Shown one piece after another: positions 9,608 through 18,749 of a stretch of 22,249 bases of DNA; the stretch's first letter is position 1, and every line of letters starts with the position of its first letter. The notes under the pieces were generated by a model that had not been told where the DNA came from, did not search any database, and saw only the letters and a list, made by a program, of their open reading frames with translations. The DNA is from Fragilaria crotonensis (taxonomy: Eukaryota; Bacillariophyta; Fragilariophyceae; Fragilariales; Fragilariaceae): contig JAKSYS010000818.1 of NCBI GenBank assembly GCA_022925895.1, forward strand, positions 1-22,249. The letters run 5' to 3'. The translations under genes and the position numbers were made by a program.

Positions 9608-10032
9608 TGTCTCGATTTATGGTCTGTGAGTTAGGAGTCAGGAGAGACGGAGATGATCTGGCGTCGTGCTTTCAATGGTATTTCTCCATTTATCGTGCAG
9701 TTTTGGGCAGGCGTTGCTAGTATCTCATAGCAGTTGCCGCTTGTCATAGGCTATCTGATGTGAGATGTGAGAATGACACGAACGAGGATTCGAGTGAGCT
9801 GCAGTGCAAGTACCATCTAGCTGGTACTCAGTGTATGTATGTGCCTTATGCCAGTACAAGTACTGTGTCGTTTATACGCAGGGTCAGAACAGTACTGGTA
9901 CTTGTACTAGACTGTGTCAATAATGTACTCGATGATGCGTAATAAGCGTACAGTACATCATACATCGAAGGTGGAATAAATAATATACCCGCATTACTAC
10001 AGTGAGCATGCTACACTGCAACTATCGAGGGC
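9608..10032. promoter_or_regulatory. Promoter region of the isochorismatase-TTL gene with GTAC-rich island 4
   Basis: No coding region. Ten GTAC tetramers lie between about 9809 and 9957, starting about 200 bp upstream of the ATG at 9607 (minus strand). The same spacer holds the 3' end of PGK. Confidence 0.45.
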
Positions 10033-11340
10033 TTAAGCATCCGACAATGCTGCAACTCCCGGAAGCACCTTACCCTCCAGCAACTCCAAAGAAGCTCCAC
10101 CTCCAGTGGAAATGTGGGAAACCTTGTCGCCCAAACCAGCCTGGTTAATTGCAGCCACGGAATCTCCTCCACCGACAATTGTAATGGCACCCTTCTCCAA
10201 AGTAACTTTTGCGAGCATTTCCGCAACCGTGTTTGTTCCAGCGGCGAAGTTGGACATTTCAAAGACACCCATGGGGCCGTTCCACACAATAGTGTTGCTC
10301 TTTTCAATCTCATCGCTAAACGTCTTGATCGTATCGGGACCAATGTCAAGTCCCATCCAAGCACCCGAGATCTCGTTCACCTTGGCAATCGCTGTGTTGG
10401 CGTCATTGGCAAACTTGTCGGCTAGGACCACATCGGTGGGGAGCAGAAGCTTGACTCCCTTGGCCTCTGCCTTCTTCATCAATTCACCAGCCAACTCGAC
10501 CATGTCTTCCTCTAACATGGAAGCGCCAATATCATACCCTTGAGCCTTGTAGAAAGTAAAGATCATACCTCCACCCAACAAGATAGTATCACACTTCTCC
10601 AAAAGTGACTCAATGACGGGAAGCTTGGTCGAAACCTTAGCTCCACCAATAATGGCCATCATTGGTCGTACTGGATTGTCGACTGCGCCCTTGAGGTACT
10701 TGAGTTCCTTGTCCAACAAGAAACCCGCCGCACTGTATGTCATGTGTTCCGTGACACCAGCCGTCGACGAATGCGCGCGATGAGCAGTTCCAAAGGCGTC
10801 CATGACAAAGTAGTCGGCGAGCTTTCCGAGGCCAGCCGACAGGACTGGGTCGTTCTTGGTTTCGCCAGCGTAGAAGCGAGTATTTTCGAGCAGGAGGACT
10901 TGTCCCGAAGTAGGGGCTGAGGCAGCCGCCTCAACTTCTGGTCCCATGCAGTCGTTGACTTTGGTGATGTCGACGCCCAACAGAACCTTGAGAGGTTCGA
11001 CGACAGGGGTCAAGCGACCGTTCTTTCCAGTTTCAATGATTTCTCCCTTTGGACGTCCGAAATGGGAGCAGAGGATGACATTGGCACCCTTCTCGAGGAG
11101 AAACTTGGCGGTAGGAACGATAGCTCTCAATCTAGTGTCATCAGTGACTGTTACATCGTCCTTCTTGTCGAGCGGAACGTTGAGATCGACTCGCATGAGA
11201 ACATTTTGGCCGCTGAGGTTGACTTTGGCAGCAAGACCTTCAACATTCAGCTTTTCAAGAGTGAGGGGAGACGCGTGGAAGAAACGCACACCGCGGGGGA
11301 CGGCGAAGCGGGTAGTGGAACGGGCGATGGTTGACAACAT
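10033..11340 (-). CDS. PGK: Phosphoglycerate kinase, mitochondrial isoform
   Basis: Catalyses ATP-producing transfer of phosphate from 1,3-bisphosphoglycerate to ADP. Single exon, 435 aa from the ATG at 11340. An in-frame ATG at 11397 would add 19 residues, but the shorter start gives a clean presequence. The first ~25 residues ([20 protein letters not shown]...) are rich in Arg, Ser and Thr and lack acidic residues, as in a mitochondrial targeting peptide. Core motifs are all intact: RVDLNVPL at 50-57, SHFGRPKG at 92-99, [11 protein letters not shown] at ~149-160, GGAKVSTK at 232-239, WNGPMGVFE at 353-361, GGGDS at 390-394 and STGGGASLE at 411-419. Diatoms are known to run the lower half of glycolysis in mitochondria, which fits this targeting. 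It is divergent from the ATP synthase gamma gene. A plastid copy would need a signal peptide, and none is seen. Confidence 0.97.
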   Translation of the reverse strand: MLSTIARSTTRFAVPRGVRFFHASPLTLEKLNVEGLAAKVNLSGQNVLMRVDLNVPLDKKDDVTVTDDTRLRAIVPTAKFLLEKGANVILCSHFGRPKGEIIETGKNGRLTPVVEPLKVLLGVDITKVNDCMGPEVEAAASAPTSGQVLLLENTRFYAGETKNDPVLSAGLGKLADYFVMDAFGTAHRAHSSTAGVTEHMTYSAAGFLLDKELKYLKGAVDNPVRPMMAIIGGAKVSTKLPVIESLLEKCDTILLGGGMIFTFYKAQGYDIGASMLEEDMVELAGELMKKAEAKGVKLLLPTDVVLADKFANDANTAIAKVNEISGAWMGLDIGPDTIKTFSDEIEKSNTIVWNGPMGVFEMSNFAAGTNTVAEMLAKVTLEKGAITIVGGGDSVAAINQAGLGDKVSHISTGGGASLELLEGKVLPGVAALSDA

Positions 11341-11782
11341 GATGGGGATTCGAAGAGTACAGCGATCGTCAATGTCACACCGCAAATTATGTATCATATA
11401 TGATACACGGGATGATGATTTCAGTATGATTTCAAGTATTTCTCGCTTCGCAGATCACAAATCGAGTGATGCAGGCTGCGGGCGATAGCAAACCGACCAG
11501 TGGTATTGTGCAGGAAGTAAGTCGTCACTTGCATACGTCAGCAGTCAGCATGGGAAGTCCTGAAATTTAACGGCGAGCTGGCAACAACCACTGCCGAATC
11601 TTGTGCCGACATGACCAAAATCGGATACTGATAATACGAACTCTCAGACAGAAAAGCATACAGATAAATCTGGCATCCCGTTTTACACCCGACCGCATGT
11701 CGTCGCTTCCCGACCAAAAGATGCACATCTTGCATCTTGAACGTATCGTGCTCGTGTAACACTCCCCTTCATCTCAATTAAA
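11341..11782. promoter_or_regulatory. Divergent promoter region of PGK and ATP synthase gamma
   Basis: This 442 bp spacer lies between the divergent start codons of two mitochondrial energy genes and has the layout of a bidirectional promoter. It has only one GTAC, unlike the upstream regions of the neighbouring genes. No specific factor sites were recognised. Small open frames on the minus strand (11538-11762, 11683-11925) look fortuitous, and the second overlaps exon 1 of the gamma gene. Confidence 0.5.
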
Positions 11783-12948
11783 ATGTCTTCTCTTCGAGTA
11801 ATTGCGGCGAAAACCGCCCCTCGTGTTACACCAATGTATGTGAACTGCGATGCAGTCGTTGTTGCTGCGTTCAAATTCGGGAAGAGATGCATCATCGCCA
11901 CAACACGTTGATCGGCGATTTTCACAATGATATGGTTTCTGATTGGTAGGATTCCAGATTCCGAATCGAAATTACATCCCTGTACCGTGTACTGACTACT
12001 GGCATACCAGAGCTCGTCTCACTTTATCTCCTCATTCATAATTCATACCATCACAGGATGCCCACATTATCATTCCAATCGCAACAGACTCGTAACATGG
12101 CCACTGAGAAGCAAATTGCCATGCAAATCAACTCTACCAAGAATATTAGAAAGATTACCGCTTCCATGAAGATGGTATCTGCTGCCAAGTTGAAGGGTGA
12201 TGAGAAAAGAATGAACGTTGCTCGCCCTTTTAACGCTTGGTCGTCGGCACTTGTCCCAGAGCCTCAAACAATTGAGTTCGCCACCTTTGAGGAGTTGCCT
12301 CAGAGATGCCTCATTGTTCCGTTCACGTCTGAGAGAGGACTTTGTGGAGGTATCAACGGTTTTATCTCACGCGGTGTCAAGGTTTGCGTCAATGCTCTCA
12401 CCAAACAGGGCAAAGAAAGCGATATTGTCGTGATTGGCGAGAAGGGTCGCAGTCAGTTGCGCCGACTCTTTGCGGACAAGATTGTCCGTTCTGCCACCGA
12501 TGTTGTTGCCCCAGGAACGTTCGCCCTTGCTGCCGGACTTGCCAACGAAGTTATGACCGCCTACAAGGCCAAGGAGTATGATGCCATTGTCTTGATTTAC
12601 AACCACTACGTCAACCCCGCTGTTTACCAGCAATATTACAAAGTCATCGGCGAACTCGCCGATGAAGGCGAGGAGGGAGAGCCATTGATGGAGTACGAAT
12701 TTGAAGACAAGAAGGAGGTCATGTCAGACATTTTCGAGTACATGATTGCGACACAAATTTATGCCACTTTCATGGATGCTGCAGCCGCCGAGCAGGCTGC
12801 CCGCATGGCTGCCATGGAGAACGCCACCAAGAACGCCGGCGAGATGATTGATGCCTTGACCCTCAAGTACAATCGAGCTCGTCAAACCCGTATTACCACG
12901 GAGCTCATTGAGATTATCTCCGGAGCGTCTGCTCTTGAAGACAAGTAA
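11783..12948 (+). CDS. ATPC: Mitochondrial F1-ATP synthase gamma subunit, two exons
   Basis: Central rotor stalk of mitochondrial F1Fo ATP synthase. Exon 1 is 11783-11835 and encodes MSSLRVIAAKTAPRVTP plus two bases of an ATG codon. The intron is 11836-12056 (221 nt, GTATGTG...TCACAG). Exon 2 is 12057-12948. The spliced product is 314 aa and in frame. Conserved parts: the N-terminal helix with STKNIRKITASMKMVSAAKL at ~44-63, the SERGLCGGIN loop, and the C-terminal helix with NAGEMIDALTLKYNRARQ..IT.EL.EIISGASAL, which inserts into the alpha3beta3 hexamer. The regulatory insertion of the plastid gamma subunit is missing, so this is the mitochondrial form. The ATG at 12058 would begin a 296-aa frame, but exon 1 with Arg/Lys/Ala composition and good splice sites gives a proper presequence. 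The intron sits inside the presequence, just before the mature protein. Confidence 0.95.
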
Positions 12949-13308
12949 TTTTTATGAAAATACTGGAACTAAGGAAATTATTGTGATATTCCAGATAGCT
13001 TTTTCCTGCAGATTCTTGCTTTGCCATGCTAGAGTTTGCTGGCGAGAAATGGTTCGTTTATGTTGTGCCCTTGCTATTGAAATCATCGCTTTCCCCTATA
13101 AAAAAACAGAAAAAACAAACATAAACTTGATATCCTTATTAGATGCGGTGTCGTATGTAAGTGTGTCCCTTTTAAATTTCACATCGTTCCTGATTGCTGC
13201 GTAGCAAACACATCGCAGCCTAAAGAGTGCTGAAAAACCGCGTCGTCTACTATAGTAGCACTCGTCAAGATACACGGCGCTGCTCCGCCGCGTTTGGATA
13301 CGTTAGAT
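12949..13308. other. Convergent 3'-3' spacer between ATP synthase gamma and HDR
   Basis: This 360 bp spacer between two stop codons has no gene. It contains A-rich stretches (about 13098-13122) and a 12-nt palindrome CTACTATAGTAG at about 13246-13257, possibly part of transcript 3' ends. There is no GTAC tetramer in it. Confidence 0.5.
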
Positions 13309-14940
13309 TTATGCACTCAACTTCTTCAGCATGAATATGCTGCTCAACGAATCCTGCACTGCCGCATCCGGGGTGGACGCACCCGACGTGACTCCCATGA
13401 CCACATCCTTGGACATGTCCAGGATGAAGGGTTCCGTCACGATTTGGCCATCCACGGTTCGGTGCGTGATGGTGTTGTCGGCTTTAATGCAGTCACCTCG
13501 GTTAATGTGAAAGGCACGAATTCCCGCGTGGACGGGGATCTCTAGCAAATGGGCCGTGTTTGAGGAATCCCATCCGCCAATCACAAGGATAAAGTCCAAT
13601 CCCAAGGTTGACGCGTTTTCTACCAATTCGTGAATTGCGTCTTGTCGTTCCTGATCGGCAAGTAGAGACAAGTATGAGTTGGCGATGCTGATGTGTGCAA
13701 CAGAGACGCTCACCGTGTTTGTCCTCGTATTTACAAAGGTTGGGTACGGTACATACCTGGGTCGCATCACAGATGGTATCGAACTCAACATAATGGCTTT
13801 GGGCATCCACAGGTCCATACTTTTTCATCATAGTCTTTTGAAGCAACTGCCCGATCGCACGGGTCTCCTTCTTATACATGGTGGTTTGATTGGCAAGACC
13901 TAGCTTTTGAAGGTGAATATCGGGATCAAACCCAGCACTGTGAGCACCAGCAAAGTGTTTCATGAAGGCCTCCTTATCACCTCCATTCAAAATATAATCA
14001 GCAACCATTTCTGCTTCCTTCATGTTCTTGACACAAATGTAATCCTCACAGAAGGATGTTGTCGCGACAGTCTCTTCGTGACTGTATTTTCCGTGAATAA
14101 TGCTGGTGAGTCCCTTCTTTTGGTGCATGTCTACGGTATTCCAGACTTTGGATACCCAGGGGCAGGTGGTGTCGACGACTTCGACGTTCTTTTATTGAGT
14201 TGAGAAACATACGTTAGCTCTTATATTGGGGAGGGACACATACATTCGAGTTTCTTACCTTCTTATCCAACATATCCATTTCTTCAAAGGATGCTCCAAA
14301 CGCAGGAAGAATGACGACATCGCCTTCACCGATGGTGGAGAAGTCTTTTCCGCTTCCTGTCTTTTGAATGAAATTGACATTCATGGCCAAGAGATTGTCA
14401 TTGACTTCTGGATTGTGAATGAGTTCGTTTGTAATATGAACCTTCTTGCCAGGAAAGTGTTCGACGGCCTCATAGGCCAACGCGATGGATCGTTCAACAC
14501 CCCAACAGAAACCAAAATCCTAACAATGGGTCAGGGCAATCTGTGGTGCGCGACAAATGCTTTCTCGCACACCTTTTCTATCTTACCTTGGCCAAATGAA
14601 CTTTAACTCCATCGCGTTCGACAACATAATTGCTGGATTTGAGATCCTTGACGAGTGTCGATTCGAATTGTTCTCCCATGGTCGTTTCAACTTTTTCGCG
14701 AACTTCCTTGAATCCCTGACGATGGAATTGTTCAGATTTCATGAATCGCAATCGTTCCGCCTTTTTCGATGTTTTCGTAATTTCATCTTGAGAAGCAGCA
14801 GACGTGGATGCCGACGATTGTTGCAAAACAAGGGCCGAGGAGGACGATGGAGCGCGACCGACAAAGGCGCAAGGCATAAAAGCCTCAGTAGTCGTCACGG
14901 AGGAACCGATGAGGATCGAAAGGGCAAGAGAGAGCTTCAT
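13309..14940 (-). CDS. HDR: 4-hydroxy-3-methylbut-2-enyl diphosphate reductase (LytB/IspH), plastid, four exons
   Basis: Last enzyme of the plastid MEP pathway. It reduces HMBPP to IPP and DMAPP with a [4Fe-4S] cluster. Exons: 14940-14587, 14519-14259, 14188-13757 and 13650-13309. Introns of 67, 70 and 106 nt are all GT-AG and phase 0. The spliced protein is 462 aa, matching plant/cyanobacterial HDRs. The N-terminus has a hydrophobic signal ([14 protein letters not shown]) ending TEA|FMP, followed by a Ser/Ala-rich transit peptide. This is the bipartite leader with Phe at +1 used for complex plastids. Cluster ligands: C123 (GFCWGVER), C214 (DTTCPWV) and C345 (TICDATQERQ). Acid/base Glu is E244 in a SHEE context, and the substrate phosphate motif SSN is at 378-380. 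All key residues are present, and each splice joins conserved blocks exactly. Confidence 0.97.
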
Positions 14941-15412
14941 TGCGACACTTTATTGAGCTGCTTTTGGTGGCAGTGGACGAACGAATCTTATTCTGGAGTC
15001 TGGAGCTCTGCTGGAGGACTGTAAAGATAGTAGGTGATGTGAGCTTCCACTCGGCCGATTGTTCAGGAGTTCACAGCTTCAACTGGCGAACACATGAGTG
15101 ACGATATATTCACGTAACAGGGATCTTCAAGTCCGGGTGGCCCGATCCAATCATCTTGCGGCGCCACGCGGGCACGGACGACGGTCGGACCCAGTTTGTA
15201 CCAAGAGGTCAGTGCACAGTGCACAGTACTACACAGTACCGACCGGTAGTACTCCTATCATAATACAAGTACACTCTATCTACTAGAATACTGCAGTACA
15301 AAAAGCAAACGTTTCGGTGGCTCGTAGAGATTATATGATGACACGTGTAACTTGTCACAGAGCGTTTCGATCAAAATCACCTCTTATGAAACGATTCGTC
15401 GTAGCGTCTCAT
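14941..15412. promoter_or_regulatory. HDR upstream region with GTAC-rich island 5
   Basis: No coding region seen. Six GTAC tetramers lie between about 15199 and 15299, roughly 260-360 bp upstream of the HDR start codon (minus strand). A duplicated GTGCAC unit occurs near 15212-15225. Confidence 0.4.
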
Positions 15413-16151
15413 TTAAATACACCTTAAGTACTCGAACAGAGCAGAATAACGATGATACGTAGCTCTGCTGATGCCAATCGTATCATCAAACGTAATCACA
15501 ACTATACCAACTTGGCTGTCAATTGAGATTTCCTGGCTGTGTTCGTGTCCTTGAGAGTGCTTGCTGTTGCAGGACAGATCACTGATGGAGCATGGTACAG
15601 GTATTCCTAGCTCTCCAACTGGCAGTAGTGCGACTATTTTCTGCCGAAAGGAACACAGTGTCTTGAGTTGAGTCTCCGATAGGCACCATGGTTGCGGTAT
15701 AGGAGTGGTGCTATTGCCAGCAAAGCCCATTGACTCCACCCACCATTCCGCTGGACATACTACATCCCAAACATGGCAGCCAGATTATATTGGGATGAAC
15801 CCGACAATCCCAGTGATCATCTTTCCAAAGGATGCTCCCTGCCATCAACAAAACAGTTTCCGCCGCCCTGCCAATTATGCCATTGCTCATGTAGTATGGT
15901 TTCAATCTCACGAGCAGCTCTTGCGAAAACAAAACTGATGCTGACACTCCTGATGCGTCATTTTCCACTGCATGACAAGTCATCTTCTTGGGGGTGGCAA
16001 TCTCTCAAAAGTGGCACAAATCCTCGTGGTACGATTCAGATTGTTTCCCTTGCTCCCTTGTCATGTTGCCACAATTAAAAAAGTTCTTCGTTTCCAGGTC
16101 CACCATCCCAAACTCTTGGAACTCCCCCCTGATTCTAATGGCATCTGCCAT
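15413..16151 (-). pseudogene. Broken ORF of unknown family
   Basis: A minus-strand reading frame from an ATG at 16151 runs to a TAG at 15711 with one in-frame TGA (16007-16005). A second frame overlaps it and runs from about 15739 to a TAA at 15413. Together they cover about 740 nt (about 245 codons) with one stop and one frame change, longer than expected for random sequence. Blocks such as FSQELLVRLKPYYMSNGIIG and VGIVVITFDDTIGISRATY look protein-like. I do not recognise a family. It could be a decayed gene, a transposon remnant or an intact gene with consensus errors, and coincidence is possible. Confidence 0.33.
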
Positions 16152-17655
16152 GGAATTGCATCGAGATCAGCACTGTTGTTGTTGTTATTGTTCTGTGTTG
16201 TTCTGTGTTTTGCTGCACCTACTAGCTACATAGTTGATGACTCAACACCTGTGAGAAATGAGGAACAATGTTTTTCATGCATCTCATGACATTGAGGATC
16301 TCAGCTATTCCTCGTCGATAAAAGAATGAACTTGTTGAGATTTGAGATTCATGCACACCCAGAACAGCTTCAGGTGGGAGACTCCTGACACTACTGTGAT
16401 AGACAACTTGCCTTTATTCTTCAGTACGCACTGGCATCTAGACAAAGGAATATGCATATGTCAAGAGCAACAATAACTGGGGGGAATGCCAAGTGTTGGT
16501 GCATCTTTCTACCATTCATCAGCAAACTCCGACGAGTAGCTAGCTACAACCTGGAGATTCTAGGTCTACGATTCGATTACTGTCACTGACCTGTAGTATG
16601 GTGGTAGATTGGATACACGGTGACAACCGGATAATCCGTTCCTGTTATTGGTCTTGTTGTCTTGAATTGTGAGGCTATCATGCAGAATCCAAAACCAGTC
16701 AATTTGCACCAGCAGCCAAGTAATATTTCTTCCAATTCCATGAGTCAAGGTTTTTGGATGACAGGATTGCATTGCATAGAATCCAATCCTTACTATTTGT
16801 TCTCCATCGTTCGTTTTGACTCTTCACAATGCTCCCCTTTCTCATTGATGGTGTTGTCTGAATACATGGAGTTAACACTTGCATTCGTGGGACTCAATCT
16901 CGTCACATTCGTCTGGCCATTCTCCGATTTTATGTAGTACTCCAGTACAGTACAGTACAGTACAGTACAGTACAGTAGACGCATTCCGAATTGCGAGTAC
17001 ATTAAAGTTCTTTGAACCCGGTGTGATATACAGCTGTTTTCACAATCAAATAGCCCAGCATACAACGTCGTATTATTTCTACTGGAGATCAATAATCTCT
17101 ATAGTAGACGTCAGCAAAAACAGACGACTCCGTCCGACCAAAATTCACGGACGCATCCAATTATGTATCTTGCAGCGCCGAAACCGTTTTGTTGGCCTTT
17201 GCTTATTGAGTGACTTACGCTGATCCTGATCCATGTCGCCTCGCGAAGTAGGAGGACTCTTTGCCTTCTGGTGGTACTGGTAGTACTGGAATTGTTGGAG
17301 TAGAGGTAATGTAGGCTGAACTTGTGTCCTAATGGGTCCTGTTGAACAAGGTTGCTCCATCTCCTCGGATTCAGTTGTTCTGTCTTTCTCCTCACGTATT
17401 GGGTACTACAGTAGACCGCAAAGAAACAATGCGATGGTCGCTGATGAGGAGGCGTCGCTTTTTGAGGTTTGGAATACAGTCGGCATATTGTGTTCCGATC
17501 CTGCTCTTCTGACACTGCTTTCTTTCACTGTGATTGCGACATCATGGATGCTAACGACCTCTATGAAGATATTGTGTGTGATTTCACATGTTGAGTGGAA
17601 AATAAACAGTGTTGTCACACTCCAACATAACAACGAAGCGACGAAGGAAATGTGA
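16152..17655. other. Gene-poor region
   Basis: No gene recognised. It contains a TTG-rich stretch near 16173-16210, a 12-nt palindrome GTAGCTAGCTAC at 16536-16547 and the AGTAC array at 16944-16976. Open frames here (for example 16662-16937 + and 17145-17360 -) lack motifs I can identify. Confidence 0.45.
16944..16976. repeat. AGTAC pentanucleotide tandem array
   Basis: 33 nt of perfect AGTAC repeats (about 6.6 units). The unit contains GTAC, the same tetramer that is dispersed in the upstream islands of this window, so it may be an expanded form of the same sequence bias. Confidence 0.95.
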
Positions 17656-18141
17656 GCAGAATTGTGTACAGTTGTTAGAACAAAGCCCCACTTCAAGTAT
17701 TTTCAAGGCCATTTTGAACGCATTGTGACTACTACTCGTTCCCGGTGGAAACGACAACAAGGAAGAGTGGGAGTCAACTGCTCCTGGGCAAAGAACAGTG
17801 AGACGTGTCCCAAGAAAGGACGGTGGTACTGCTGACAGGAGTGTGGTGGTTACCTTAAGAATGGCAGTCAAAATGACGCAAAGATCCTCTTCATTAGAAT
17901 TCTTTTTGTATTATGAATGCCTCGGGAAGATAACGACACTTGTTTTGAGGATAATGGATACAAGATCCACCAAGCAAGGTGCCTAAGATGCGGCTACATT
18001 CTTCTTGCTGATGAACCTGGAGTTCTCATCGCTTACCTTGTTGGTCTGGAGCAATCGGATGTGCAAGATGCGATTTGTATTTTTGTTGCTTGGGTCAAAA
18101 CAGCGGCAGAAATTTTGAAAGGAGAGAGGGGTGATGAATGA
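17656..18141 (+). pseudogene. Decayed ORF fragments with paired cysteines
   Basis: One plus-strand frame holds three protein-like segments separated by TGA at 17833-17835 and 17914-17916. Segment 1 is basic (RTKPHFKYFQGHFERIV, RSRWKRQQGR) and runs into a C-x8-C-x6-C arrangement ending GRWYC. A CG pair follows beyond the first stop. Segment 3 (ATG at 17917) encodes 74 aa with CLRCG. Cys pairs after a basic stretch occur in terminal zinc ribbons of some cut-and-paste transposases, but I cannot place this in a family. It may be noise. Confidence 0.22.
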
Positions 18142-18749
18142 TACCGAGCAGCTGTTTAAGCGACCGGATCATGGAGTCCATCTTTGCAAGGATATTGTCA
18201 AATCCACGTTCGATTTGTCGTGGGGAGGCTTGATGATTGATACTCTGTCGCGGACTTTTGATTGTTCTCGCTGAGTTTCAATGGATTCTGTACGCTGCGA
18301 GAATTGTACCACACAGCAAAACATTGTGAGCTTGAGATACCTTCGTAAAACCTGATGCTAAATTTACCTGTCGGGATTGATAATGGAAAAGCGCCGAACA
18401 ACCTGAGCAAAGAATTAATAAACACTCTGGCCTGGCTATTCTGATTCATCGACTGCTTGAAAAGGGCTTGCATCAGCCAGCTCAACGGTCATTACTATGA
18501 AGACGATGTCGTTGATGACAAGCAAAAGCCTTGACAGCAATGACAGGGAACTCATCATGCTTGCGACACAACAGCACTGTAATTCAATGTCGTCAATTTT
18601 GTTAGCTCCTGCAGAGTATCGCTGCCCTTTTGTTGAGACAGACTACTACAGCACAACTCGACCATAAAGCAAACGTAAGTAGAAATTGCAATTTAGAATT
18701 ACAACCGTAGAAACAACACTCTCACAACTTTAAACAAGTATGCATTCCG
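18142..18749. other. 3' flank of the transposase
   Basis: No gene recognised. The minus-strand frame at 18198-18485 (95 codons) shows no motif. This is where the downstream end of the transposon should lie. I compared it by eye with 22092-22249 and found no terminal inverted repeat. Confidence 0.4.

Noticed and set aside
10106-11488. Long antisense frames over PGK (145 and 180 codons on the plus strand)
   Set aside because: They are shadows of the PGK codon pattern. PGK itself is unambiguous on the other strand.
12058-12060. ATG at 12058 as the start of ATP synthase gamma
   Set aside because: It directly follows a good CACAG acceptor and lacks a presequence. The 11783 exon supplies one in frame.
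16944-16976. CRISPR-like repeat array
   Set aside because: The units are contiguous pentanucleotides with no spacers, so this is a microsatellite in eukaryotic DNA.
17145-17360. 71-codon minus-strand ORF with a basic C-terminus
   Set aside because: It has no recognisable motif and no supporting downstream exon. A GTAAGT inside it could be a donor site, but no convincing acceptor and coding exon followed.
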